Source of the DNA: Blastococcus tunisiensis | GTDB lineage: Bacteria; Actinomycetota; Actinomycetes; Mycobacteriales; Geodermatophilaceae | Assembly (NCBI RefSeq): GCF_900112815.1 | Contig: NZ_FOND01000002.1 | Span: 62,001 to 126,000, forward strand | Length of the DNA stretch: 64,000 nt | Direction of reading: 5' to 3' | In this document: positions 18,688-26,789 of the stretch, piece by piece | Position numbering within the stretch: the stretch's first letter is position 1 | How the letters are laid out: the number at the start of each line of letters is the position of its first letter | Program-made: the position numbers and the translations under genes | The notes under the pieces: generated by a model | Told to the model about the DNA's origin: nothing | The model's database searches: none | The model's input: the letters and a program-made list of their open reading frames with translations, nothing else

Positions 18688-19116
18688 CTACCCGGGGAGC
18701 TGGCCGTAGGCGTGGTCGGGGCGGAAGCGGACGACCAGGCGCCGGTCGGCGACCATCGCGGCGCGGTAGTCGTCCCAGTCCTCGTGCTCGCCGTTGATGC
18801 CGCGGTAGTAGGTGACGAGCTCCTCGACCGTGGCGTCGTGCGGGTCCGCGGCGACCGGGGTGAGCTCGGCGGTGCCCTCGACGGCGACCCAGGTCCAGAA
18901 GTCGCGTGAGGCCACGTGCAGGGTGACCCGCGGGTCACGCTCGAGGTTGCGGGTCTTGGCGCGGTCGGCGGTCACCGACACCCGCACCACCCCCTCGTCG
19001 CCGTCGTAGGCGTAGCCCACGTTGGACAGCTGCGGCCGGCCGTCGCGCTTGACGGTGGCCAGCACGCCCCACCGGTTCTCGGCCAGGAACGCCAGCATCT
19101 GAGAATGGATGATCAC
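18688..19116 (-). CDS. PPOX-class F420-dependent/FMN-binding family protein
   Basis: The split-barrel fold is shown by FLAENRWGVLATVKRDGRPQ, LSNVGYAYDGDEG, and RNLERDPRVTLHV, typical of actinobacterial F420-binding pyridoxamine-oxidase-like proteins that reduce or bind F420. GTG at 19116 gives the usual short N-terminus, and TACCGT (19128-19123) is six bases upstream, consistent with a leaderless mRNA. A longer frame to 19164 is possible but lacks support. The natural substrate is unknown. At 142 residues it is of normal length. Confidence 0.88.
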   Translation of the reverse strand: MIIHSQMLAFLAENRWGVLATVKRDGRPQLSNVGYAYDGDEGVVRVSVTADRAKTRNLERDPRVTLHVASRDFWTWVAVEGTAELTPVAADPHDATVEELVTYYRGINGEHEDWDDYRAAMVADRRLVVRFRPDHAYGQLPG

Positions 19117-19160
19117 GACGCAACGGTATCCATCGTGGATGCGAAGGCGTGCGCTTCCGC

Positions 19161-20897
19161 TCACTTCTTCTTGCGAGGTCGCTTCTCGGGGAAGCTTGGG
19201 CCGGGCCCGTACTTGACCGCCACGCCGCGCTGCTGCTCGGAGACGCGGACGAGGATCTCGCGGCCCACGAACTCTCGCAGGATGTCGCGAGCTTGGTATA
19301 CATCCACATCGAAAACGCGCTGGACGGTGCTGTTGTTGATGGTCCCGTACTCGCGTACATGCTCGACAATCTTGCGATTGACGTCTGTTGTGGCTCGGCG
19401 GTGGTACTTGACGGCTGGTCCGAGAGCGGCGAGTGCCGCGCTACGCAACCGATAGGTCGGGTGCCTTCGGGCCACTGTGCCCGCCGTTGGTTCCAGCAAC
19501 TCGGCGTCACCGGAACTAAGTCTGCGCAGCACCCCCTCCGTGCCCTGCAGGTCCCGTTGGATGACGTCGGCTGCTTGCGTGGCGGAGATGGTCTTCTGCT
19601 CGCACAGCATCCGCACGATCAGGAGCGTGTCCGTGTCTTCGCGCTCAGCATCTGGGAGCTCGGCAATGAACCGGGTGATGCGAGCGTTGGGAGGGCCACC
19701 TCGGAACGTCACTCGGGTTCCGAGGCCCGGGTGGTCTTCCTCGGTGACCTCTGGGACGGAGCGCCCGCTTCGAACCATCTCGCGGAACATCCGGTCGACG
19801 CCCTGGCCAAGTTCTTCGGCCAATCCGAGGATGCGAAAAGCTGTCGCTAGCGATGGGAAACGAGCGCGCGAACCGGCGGTCAAGATGTTCTGGGGCGTAA
19901 TGCCTGAGACCAGCGGCCCAGGTGAAGTGACGGTGAGCACTTCGGGTGAGTGTTCGATCTGGACCGGGCGCTTCTCTCGGTAGTCGCCGTGGATGACGGC
20001 ATTTGCGAGAGCCTCGCGGACGGCCACGCTCGGGTAATCCTCGACCTGCAACTGTTGTCCGCTGCTCGTGTTCACGGGCGTGATGCCATTCCTGGCGGCG
20101 ACCGCATCGATCGTTTCGGCAAAACTCAGGATCAGCGGCGTCCCCCATCGCCTTACCGCACTCGCTTCACCGCCAGGCGTGGCGCGGTACTGGTAGACGA
20201 TCACCTCAGCGTTGGCAGACGTGGCCGCGCGGCAGAGCAAGATCTCCCCAGCCCGTGTCAAGCGATTGCGTGTCCCGGTCACGATCTTGAGTGCCTTGGC
20301 GAGATCGAGGGTGTCAGCGTCGGCTAGCTTTCGCCGGGTCTCGTCGGGTGCTCCCCGTAGAAGGCTGCGTGCGCGCAGCAGAGCGTCGGGATCGATCTCG
20401 TCGATGCCTCGGTCCGTTGGCTGTACGGTCCAGTCGTTGCCGCGGCGCTCGTCGTCCAGTCGGCTCACGTCTGCCGGCCGCATGGGCAGACACTGATCGT
20501 TCCAGCGCCGAGTCACGAGCCCCTTCTTGGTCGAGTAGACGTCCAAGCCCTGCGGGACACGAATGACCAGCAGGCGGTGCCCTTCGAACGGCAGGTCTTC
20601 GACGTCCGTGACGAGGGCTGGCTCGGTCAAGGCGTGGATGCGGCTACGCAGATCCTCGATGTCCACCGTGGCGCCGACGAATGCGGCCGGCCCAGTTCCG
20701 CTATCCGTGATGCCCACGACGATGGTGCCACCGCCAGCGTTGGCGAAGCACACTGAAGCCTCGGCGAGGTCTTGCGCGGTTTCCTTGGTGTGCGGTTTCT
20801 CGGTCTTGAAGTCAAGGCTCTGGCCCTCGAGGCTCGAAGCTGACCTGCTGCCCTTCCAGATCAGGGAGAGCGTCTTGAGGAGGTCCTGCGTTGCCAT
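19161..20897 (-). CDS. AlbA_2 (Schlafen-like) / HATPase ATP-binding protein with winged-helix C-terminus
   Basis: The 578-residue protein has an N-terminal AlbA_2 domain (about 20-150; FANAGGGTIVVGI at 51-63), a middle RecG-C/HATPase_c_4-like domain (VREALANAVIHGDY and AEELGQGVDRM) and a C-terminal wHTH-like region ending in a lysine-rich tail. Such proteins are predicted nucleic-acid-binding ATPases or transcriptional regulators, and some occur in defence islands. Base composition is visibly lower in G+C than every neighbour (about 60% in lines counted by eye), and rare codons are common, indicating recent transfer. ATG at 20897 follows AAAGGAG. It stands alone, without phage or restriction genes. 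Confidence 0.85.
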   Translation of the reverse strand: MATQDLLKTLSLIWKGSRSASSLEGQSLDFKTEKPHTKETAQDLAEASVCFANAGGGTIVVGITDSGTGPAAFVGATVDIEDLRSRIHALTEPALVTDVEDLPFEGHRLLVIRVPQGLDVYSTKKGLVTRRWNDQCLPMRPADVSRLDDERRGNDWTVQPTDRGIDEIDPDALLRARSLLRGAPDETRRKLADADTLDLAKALKIVTGTRNRLTRAGEILLCRAATSANAEVIVYQYRATPGGEASAVRRWGTPLILSFAETIDAVAARNGITPVNTSSGQQLQVEDYPSVAVREALANAVIHGDYREKRPVQIEHSPEVLTVTSPGPLVSGITPQNILTAGSRARFPSLATAFRILGLAEELGQGVDRMFREMVRSGRSVPEVTEEDHPGLGTRVTFRGGPPNARITRFIAELPDAEREDTDTLLIVRMLCEQKTISATQAADVIQRDLQGTEGVLRRLSSGDAELLEPTAGTVARRHPTYRLRSAALAALGPAVKYHRRATTDVNRKIVEHVREYGTINNSTVQRVFDVDVYQARDILREFVGREILVRVSEQQRGVAVKYGPGPSFPEKRPRKKK

Positions 20898-20926
20898 GCC
20901 TTTGAGTCTCCTTTGGGGGAAGTGAA

Positions 20927-20956
20927 AGTCTGTCACAACTCCCAAAGGCGCGTCAA
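20927..20956 (-). promoter_or_regulatory. Promoter of the AlbA_2 gene
   Basis: On the reverse strand TTGACG (20956-20951) and CAGACT (20932-20927) are separated by 18 bases, a near-consensus housekeeping promoter and clearer than any other in the window. It predicts a start near 20920 and a leader of about 23 bases that contains AAAGGAG. Confidence 0.6.
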
Positions 20957-20979
20957 AGGAGCATCGGCCACCTTCGTCG

Positions 20980-21948
20980 TCAGCGCTCCCGACCCCGGGC
21001 CTTGAGCGGGACCGGCGGGAGCGGCGGTGCCTCCAGGCGCGCGCCGTCGTAGCCGAGCACCGCGCCGAACCGGTCGGACTCGGCGTTCCACTGGCCGGCG
21101 TAGTCGGCGATCTCCTCGCCGGACCGGCCGACGAAGTTCCACCACATGACCAGCCGCTCCTCGAACGGCTCGCCCCCGAGCAGCAGCAGCCGGCTCGCCT
21201 CGGCAGCCGTGAGCCGCAGCGAGCCGCGCCCGGTGCCGAGGTAGAGCATCGCGCCCCGCTCCAGCGGCGCGCCCTCCACGGTCACCGTCCCCGAGGAGGC
21301 CAGGAGCCCGTACTCGAAGTCCGGCTCCAGCGGCACCTCGACGTCGGCGCCGGCCGCCACGTCGAGGTCCACGCCGACGAGCGGGCTGAAGGCGGTTCCG
21401 GGCGAGGCGGCGCCGGCGAAGGAGCCCATCAGCACGGTGGCGGTGACGCCGTCCGACGTCCAGCCGGGCAGCGTGCCGTGGTGCTCGAAGGCGGGCGCGG
21501 TCTCGCGGTGCGCGTCGGGGAGCGCCACCCACAGCTGCGCGCCGTGCAGGTAGCGGGGATGGCTGACCGGTGACTGCTCGGCGTGCGAGATCCCGTGGCC
21601 GGCGGTCATCAGGGCAAGCTGCCCCGGGCCGAACCGGACGTCGCTGCCGAGGGAGTCCAGGTGGTGCACCTCGCCCGCCAGCAGCCACGAGACGGTCTGC
21701 AGCCCGGTGTGCGGGTGCGGGGCGACCTGCATGCCGGGGGAGTCGGCCACGTCGTCGGGGCCGTAGTGGTCGACGAACGCCCAGGCGCCGATCATCCGGC
21801 GGCCGAGGGTGGGCAGCAGCCGGCGGACCCGCGTGCTCTCGCCCAGCAGCACCTCCTTGCCGGGCAGCAGGTCCAGCGCCGGGCCGGCGGCGGTGGCCTC
21901 GAGGCCGCCCAGCTCGCGGGCGGCGGGACGGCGATCGAGGTTGCTCAT
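20980..21948 (-). CDS. Pirin family protein (cupin)
   Basis: The 322-residue bicupin shows the pirin metal site as HPHTG plus HAE (GHGISHAEQS), the order His-x-His, His-x-Glu. The N-terminus (GGLEATAAGPAL) and the C-terminal pirin_C region (LLLGGEPFEERLVMWWNFVG) are complete. Bacterial pirins act as quercetinase-like dioxygenases or as regulators of central metabolism. ATG at 21948 follows GGAGGAGG. It is directly downstream of a second, different pirin gene on the same strand, 51 bases away, with a hairpin in between. Confidence 0.92.
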   Translation of the reverse strand: MSNLDRRPAARELGGLEATAAGPALDLLPGKEVLLGESTRVRRLLPTLGRRMIGAWAFVDHYGPDDVADSPGMQVAPHPHTGLQTVSWLLAGEVHHLDSLGSDVRFGPGQLALMTAGHGISHAEQSPVSHPRYLHGAQLWVALPDAHRETAPAFEHHGTLPGWTSDGVTATVLMGSFAGAASPGTAFSPLVGVDLDVAAGADVEVPLEPDFEYGLLASSGTVTVEGAPLERGAMLYLGTGRGSLRLTAAEASRLLLLGGEPFEERLVMWWNFVGRSGEEIADYAGQWNAESDRFGAVLGYDGARLEAPPLPPVPLKARGRER

Positions 21949-21975
21949 GACTCCTCCTCCGGGGCCACGGCCTCC

Positions 21976-22001
21976 AGGGCCGAAAAGGCCACTTCGGCCC
22001 T
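21976..22001. repeat. Palindromic element overlapping a stop codon
   Basis: AGGGCCGAA (21976-21984) pairs with TTCGGCCCT (21993-22001), and the inner bases include GGCC next to AAAA. It overlaps the stop codon of the upstream pirin gene and precedes the ribosome-binding site of the second. It may partly terminate transcription or be a small interspersed repeat. Confidence 0.6.
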
Positions 22002-23013
22002 ACTGCGGGTGCTGGCCAGTCTCGCCCCGGACGTCCCCGTGCGGAACCGGCGCCCGCCGCCCGTACGCGGCGGGGATCGAGCCGAGGCGGCCGGCCTGGT
22101 GGTCGGTGAAGGCGTCGATGACCTCCTGGCGGGTGTTCATCACGAACGGCCCGTACATGGCGATCGGCTCGCGGATCGGGGCGCCGCCGAGGATCACGAC
22201 GTCCAGCGCGGGCGTGCGCGACTCCTGGTGGACGGCGCCGTTCACCGTCACCGTGTCGCCGGGGCCGAGCACCGCGAGCTGCCCGGTGCGCACCGGGGCG
22301 CAGTCGATGCCGACCGAGCCCGCGCCGGAGAGCACGTACACCAGCGCGTTGAAGTCCGGCCGCCACGGCAGGTCCAGGGTGGCGCCGGGGGAGACCGTCG
22401 CGTGCACCATCGCCATCGGCGTGTACGTCGAGCCCGGGCCGGTCTGCCCGGCGACGTCCCCGGCGATGACCCGCAGGAAGGCGCCGGCGTCGGGGCTGGC
22501 CAGCAGGACCGACTCGTCGGCGCGCAGGTCCTGGTAGCGCGGCTCCACCCACTTCTGCGCGCGCGGCAGGTTCACCCACAGCTGCAGGCCGTGGAACAGA
22601 CCCCCGCTGACGACCAGGTGCTCCGGCGGGCGCTCGATGTGCAGGACCCCGCCGCCGGCGGTCATCCACTGGGTGTCGCCGTTGCTGATCGTGCCGCCGC
22701 CGCCGTGGGAGTCGGCGTGCTCGAAGGTGCCGTCGATGATGTAGGTGACGGTCTCGAAACCGCGGTGCGGGTGCCACGAGGTGCCCTTGGGCTCGCCCGG
22801 CGCGTACTCGACCTCGCCCATCTGGTCCATGTGGAGGAACGGGTCGAGGTCGCGCAGGTCGACGCCGGCGAACGCGCGGCGCACCGGGAAGCCCTCGCCC
22901 TCGAAGCCGGACGGCGCGGTGGTGACCGAGCGGGTCCGGCGGCGGACCGTGCCCGGTGCCGGGAGCGGTACGCGGGCGAGCGTGGTGGTGTCCTCGACGG
23001 TCACGGCGGGCAT
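22000..23013 (-). CDS. Pirin family protein (cupin)
   Basis: A 337-residue pirin with metal-site residues in HPHRGFETVTYII and VLHIERPPE (His-x-His, His-x-Glu), and a complete pirin_C region (ILGGAPIREPIAMYGPFVMN). It differs substantially from the neighbouring pirin, so the pair is not a fresh duplication. ATG at 23013 follows GAGGAGG. The 5' region carries a perfect GTTGA/TCAAC palindrome, suggesting repression by a MarR-like regulator. Function as quercetin dioxygenase or redox-linked regulator is family-level inference. Confidence 0.92.
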   Translation of the reverse strand: MPAVTVEDTTTLARVPLPAPGTVRRRTRSVTTAPSGFEGEGFPVRRAFAGVDLRDLDPFLHMDQMGEVEYAPGEPKGTSWHPHRGFETVTYIIDGTFEHADSHGGGGTISNGDTQWMTAGGGVLHIERPPEHLVVSGGLFHGLQLWVNLPRAQKWVEPRYQDLRADESVLLASPDAGAFLRVIAGDVAGQTGPGSTYTPMAMVHATVSPGATLDLPWRPDFNALVYVLSGAGSVGIDCAPVRTGQLAVLGPGDTVTVNGAVHQESRTPALDVVILGGAPIREPIAMYGPFVMNTRQEVIDAFTDHQAGRLGSIPAAYGRRAPVPHGDVRGETGQHPQ

Positions 23014-23026
23014 GCCGGCCTCCTCG

Positions 23027-23040
23027 GTTGAGTGTTCAAC
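23027..23040. promoter_or_regulatory. Operator-like palindrome upstream of the pirin operon
   Basis: GTTGAGTGTTCAAC is a perfect 5-4-5 inverted repeat. On the reverse strand AATAGT lies immediately upstream (about 23045-23040), a plausible -10 box, so the palindrome would overlap the start of transcription. TTGA/TCAA half-sites are common for MarR-family repressors; no regulator gene is adjacent. Confidence 0.5.
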
Positions 23041-23169
23041 TATTGTCGACCGTAACCCCTCCCGGCCGAGTTGTCTTCCCCCCTCGCGGCGGGGTCGGCG
23101 CGCCGGGCCGACGTGGGCACCCGGGTGCCCGAAACGCGCGGGACACACGTCGTCACTAGGTTCGACACC

Positions 23170-24771
23170 ATGGCGGACCTCTTCGACGGCTACTCCCTGG
23201 GGGAGCAGTGGGACGAGATGTTCGGCGGGGTGGGGCAGCCACGGGCGGCCTACGCGGGGTTGTTCGCCTCGCTGCAGCCCATGGCCGGCGAAGAACTGGC
23301 CGCCCGCGCCGACGTCCTCTCCCAGACCTACCGCGACGCGGGGGTGACCTTCGCCCACGCCGGTGAGGAGCAACCCTTCCCGCTCGACATCGTGCCGCGG
23401 GTGATCGGCGCCGAGGAGTGGGCGGTGATCGAGCGCGGGGTCGCCCAGCGGGTGCACGCGCTGGAGGCCTTCCTCGCCGACGTCTACGGGGCCGGGCAGG
23501 TCTTCGCCGACCGGGTCGTCCCGCGCAGCGTGGTCACGACCAGCGCGCACTTCCACCGCCAGGCGCACGGGCTGGTGCCGCCGAACGGGGTCCGGGTGCA
23601 CGTCAGCGGCATCGACCTGGTGCGCGACGAGGCCGGTGACTTCCGGGTGCTGGAGGACAACCTGCGCTCGCCGTCGGGCGTCAGCTACGTCATCACCAAC
23701 CGCGCCGCGATGAGCCAGGTGCTGCCCGAGCTGTTCGCCGACCACCGCATCCAGCCGGTCGCGGACTACCCGTCGCAGCTGCTGGCCGCGCTGAAGGCGT
23801 CCGCGCCGTCCAACATCCCCGACCCGACCGTCGTCGTCCTCACGCCCGGCGTCTACAACTCCGCCTACTTCGAGCACGCCCTGCTGGCCCGCCAGATGGG
23901 CGTGGAGCTGGTGGAGGGTCGCGACCTCGTCTGCGCCGGCAACCAGGTCAGCATGCGGACGACGGACGGCCAGCAGCGGGTCGACGTCATCTACCGCCGG
24001 ATCGACGACGAGTTCCTCGACCCGGTGCACTTCCGGCCCGACTCGGTGATCGGCTGCGCCGGCGTGCTGAACGCCGCGCGCGCCGGCCGGGTCACCATCG
24101 CCAACGCCGTCGGCAACGGGGTCGCCGACGACAAGCTGATCTACACCTGGGTGCCCGACCTGATCCGCTACTACCTGGGGGAGGAGCCGGTGCTCGACAA
24201 CGCCGACACCTACCGGCTCGACGAGCGGGACACCGTGGAGTGGGTGCTGGAGTCCCTCGACCAGCTGGTGCTCAAGCCCGTCGACGGCTCCGGCGGGAAG
24301 GGCATCGTCATCGGCCCGCGGGCGGACGAGCAGACGCTCGGGGAGCTCGCGGTCAAGGTGCGGGCGCGGCCCCGCGACTGGATCGCCCAGAAGCCGATCG
24401 GGCTGTCCACCTGCCCGACGCTGATCGGCGGCCGCATCGCGCCCCGGCACGTCGACCTCCGGCCGTTCGCCATCAACGACGGCGACAAGGTGTGGGTGCT
24501 GCCCGGCGGGCTGACCCGCGTCGCGCTGCCCGAGGGAGAGCTGGTGGTCAACTCCAGCCAGGGCGGCGGGTCCAAGGACACCTGGGTGCTCAGCCCGCCG
24601 CGGCAGGCCGCCGAGCCCGAGCCCGAGCTCACCACCATCGAGTTCACCGCCGCCGACCTGCCCGAGGACCCGCCCCTGCAGGACCCGGGCCCGCTGAGCG
24701 ATCCCGTGGTCGGCCAGGGCCAGCAGCAGCAACAAGGGGCGGTCGCGCCCCCCGGGAGGTCGCCGTGCTGA
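23170..24771 (+). CDS. Circularly permuted type 2 ATP-grasp protein
   Basis: The 533-residue protein has the CP_ATPgrasp_2 (DUF404/DUF407) architecture: an N-terminal MADLFDGYSLGEQWDEMF, a central HVSGIDLVRD and LEDNLRSPSGVSY, and the glycine-rich ATP loop KPVDGSGGKGIVIG toward the C-terminus. Such enzymes are predicted amide or peptide ligases making a small peptide or peptide tag. TAGGTT at 23157-23162 lies seven bases before the ATG, suggesting a leaderless mRNA. Its stop overlaps the start of the alpha-E gene. The C-terminal tail is Pro/Gln-rich. The reaction product is unknown. Confidence 0.92.
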   Translation: MADLFDGYSLGEQWDEMFGGVGQPRAAYAGLFASLQPMAGEELAARADVLSQTYRDAGVTFAHAGEEQPFPLDIVPRVIGAEEWAVIERGVAQRVHALEAFLADVYGAGQVFADRVVPRSVVTTSAHFHRQAHGLVPPNGVRVHVSGIDLVRDEAGDFRVLEDNLRSPSGVSYVITNRAAMSQVLPELFADHRIQPVADYPSQLLAALKASAPSNIPDPTVVVLTPGVYNSAYFEHALLARQMGVELVEGRDLVCAGNQVSMRTTDGQQRVDVIYRRIDDEFLDPVHFRPDSVIGCAGVLNAARAGRVTIANAVGNGVADDKLIYTWVPDLIRYYLGEEPVLDNADTYRLDERDTVEWVLESLDQLVLKPVDGSGGKGIVIGPRADEQTLGELAVKVRARPRDWIAQKPIGLSTCPTLIGGRIAPRHVDLRPFAINDGDKVWVLPGGLTRVALPEGELVVNSSQGGGSKDTWVLSPPRQAAEPEPELTTIEFTAADLPEDPPLQDPGPLSDPVVGQGQQQQQGAVAPPGRSPC

Positions 24772-25715
24772 GCCGGATCGCCGAGTCGCTCTTCTGGATC
24801 GGCCGGTACGTCGAACGGGCCGATGACACCGCCCGCATCCTCGACGTGCACACCCAGCGCCTGGTCGAGGACCCGTGGATCGACGAGCGCCGCGCCTGCG
24901 CCAACCTGCTGGCGCTCATGGGCTCCCCGACGCCGGAGTCGGAGGCCGACACCGAGCGGGTGCTGGGCAGCCTCGCGTTCGACCGGGGCAGCCCCAGCTC
25001 GATCGTCGGCGCGCTCTCGGCGGCGCGGGAGAACGCCCGCGGCGCCCGCGAGGTGCTCAGCGCCGAGATCTGGGAGTCGCTGAACGTCACCCACAACGCC
25101 CTGCCCCAGCAGCGGACGATGGCCCGCCGCTACGGCCCGCACTCGCTGTTCCGGTTCGTCCGCGAGCGCTCGGCGATGGTGTTCGGGCTGGCCGACGCGA
25201 CGATGAGCCGCGACGAGAGCTGGCTGTTCCTCATCCTGGGCCGCTCGCTGGAGCGGGTCGACATGACCTCGCGGATCATCTCCACCCGGGTGCTGGCCGG
25301 GGACGCCGCGCCGTCGTGGACCCTCGTGCTGCGCTCGACCGGCGCCTACGAGCCCTACCTGCGCACCTACCGGGGGATGGTGAACAGCAGCCGGGCCGCG
25401 GAGTTCCTGCTGCTGGACCGGCTGTTCCCGCGCTCGGTGTTCGCCGCTCTGGAGCAGGCCGAGGCGTGCCTGGCGGAGCTGGAGCGCTCGACGGTGCGCG
25501 ACGCCGCCCGGATCGGCGTCGCCGGCGAGGCCCACCGGATCGTCGGCCGGGCCCGCACGATGCTGGAGTTCATGAGCCCACCGGAGCTGCTGGCCCAGCT
25601 GCCGGCGCGGCTGGAGGAGCTGCAGCGCACCTGCTCCGCGGCCAGCGCAGCGGTCACCCACCGCTTCTTCACCGAGCAGGCACCCCAGGTGTGGGTGCCG
25701 GAGGAGGCGGTATGA
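24765..25715 (+). CDS. Alpha-E domain-containing protein (DUF403)
   Basis: The all-helical 316-residue protein starts VLSRIAESLFWIGRYVERAD, the hallmark of the alpha-E family, which nearly always accompanies circularly permuted ATP-grasp genes. It is thought to be an accessory or second-step protein in the same predicted peptide-synthesis pathway, based on genomic association. GTG at 24765 overlaps the ATP-grasp stop and has GGGAGG upstream, so the pair is cotranslated. Confidence 0.92.
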   Translation: MLSRIAESLFWIGRYVERADDTARILDVHTQRLVEDPWIDERRACANLLALMGSPTPESEADTERVLGSLAFDRGSPSSIVGALSAARENARGAREVLSAEIWESLNVTHNALPQQRTMARRYGPHSLFRFVRERSAMVFGLADATMSRDESWLFLILGRSLERVDMTSRIISTRVLAGDAAPSWTLVLRSTGAYEPYLRTYRGMVNSSRAAEFLLLDRLFPRSVFAALEQAEACLAELERSTVRDAARIGVAGEAHRIVGRARTMLEFMSPPELLAQLPARLEELQRTCSAASAAVTHRFFTEQAPQVWVPEEAV

Positions 25716-25767
25716 GCCCGGCCACCACCGTGCCGGCCCCGGCGGGCGCGAGCGACGGAGGTCACCG

Positions 25768-26667
25768 ATGACCCAGGTCCAGGCGCAGACGTTCGAGGCG
25801 ACGGCGGCGGCGCGACCGGCCGCGCACCGGTGGCGGCTGCAGGTCGTGCACCGCACCCGGTTCCACTACACCGGCCCGGTGCGCGCCAGCTACAACGAGG
25901 CGCGGCTGACCCCGGAGAGCAGCAACCGGCAGACGACGCTGCGTTCCAAGGTGGAGATCGAGCCGGCCGCCACCGCCTACGCCTACCGCGACTACTGGGG
26001 CTCCACGGTCACGGCGTTCGACCTGCACAGCCCGCACGGGGAGCTGGTGGTCACCGGGACCTCGATCGTGGAGGCCGGGCCCGACCTCGGCGGCCACGAC
26101 CGGGTGGGCTGGAGCGGGCTGCGGGCCCGCGAGGTGCGGGAGCAGTTCGGGGAACTGCTCACCCCCACCGCGCTCACCGCCATGGACGACGACGTGGTGG
26201 CGCAGGCGCGGGCGGCCGTCGGGGACGCCCATCCGCACGAGGCCGGCCCGCTGATCTGCCGGTTCGTCCGCGCGCACATCGACTACCTGTCCGGTGCGAC
26301 GAACGTGAAGACCAACGCCATGCAGGCCTGGAGCAAGGGCCAGGGCGTCTGCCAGGACATCTCGCACGTCACCGTCGGGCTGCTGCGCGCGCTCGGCCTG
26401 CCCGCCCGCTACGTCTCCGGCTACCTGCACCCCACGCCCGGCGCGGAGATCGGCGAGCCGGTGACCGGGGAGAGCCACGCCTGGGTGGAGTGGTGGGACG
26501 GTGGGTGGAACGCCTTCGACCCGACCAACTCCGTCGAGATCGGCACCCGGCACGTCACCCTCGGGCGGGGCCGGGACTACGGCGACGTCCCGCCGTTCAA
26601 GGGCCTGTTCTCCGGGTCGAGGAGCGAGGGGCACACCGTGACGGTGGAGGTCACCCGGCTGGCGTGA
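25768..26667 (+). CDS. Transglutaminase-like family protein
   Basis: The 299 residues have the bacterial transglutaminase N-terminal beta region (QVVHRTRFHYTGPVRASYNE) and the papain-like core with the triad Cys (GQGVCQDISH), His (ESHAWVE) and Asp (NAFDPTNS). In operons with ATP-grasp and alpha-E proteins it is predicted to be a peptidase or amide-exchange enzyme acting on the product. No signal peptide is visible, so it is probably cytoplasmic. ATG at 25768 is 52 bases after the alpha-E stop; GGAGGTC precedes it. Confidence 0.92.
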   Translation: MTQVQAQTFEATAAARPAAHRWRLQVVHRTRFHYTGPVRASYNEARLTPESSNRQTTLRSKVEIEPAATAYAYRDYWGSTVTAFDLHSPHGELVVTGTSIVEAGPDLGGHDRVGWSGLRAREVREQFGELLTPTALTAMDDDVVAQARAAVGDAHPHEAGPLICRFVRAHIDYLSGATNVKTNAMQAWSKGQGVCQDISHVTVGLLRALGLPARYVSGYLHPTPGAEIGEPVTGESHAWVEWWDGGWNAFDPTNSVEIGTRHVTLGRGRDYGDVPPFKGLFSGSRSEGHTVTVEVTRLA

Positions 26668-26737
26668 CGAGCACCCCCGCCCGCGGCGGGACCCGGCAGG
26701 GGTCCCGGCGCGCCGCGGGACGGACCGTCGGGTCTCT

Positions 26738-26752
26738 GTGACACTGCGTCAC
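26738..26752. promoter_or_regulatory. GTGAC-N5-GTCAC palindrome
   Basis: A perfect 5-bp inverted repeat lies 38 bases upstream of the clostripain-family gene, in the 122-base gap after the transglutaminase gene. It resembles a CRP-type site, but the TGTGA/TCAC spacing is seven rather than six, so a different dimeric regulator is as likely. Confidence 0.35.
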
Positions 26753-26789
26753 GGTTCGCCGGTCGGCGGGCCGCGACGAGCGGAGCGTC

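Noticed and set aside
22000-24735. 911-codon reverse ORF as one fused protein
   Set aside because: Only the part from 23013 is pirin; the rest is the antisense of the ATP-grasp gene.
26738-26752. Canonical CRP/GlxR binding site
   Set aside because: TGTGA and TCAC are seven bases apart, one more than the consensus; kept only as an unnamed palindrome.
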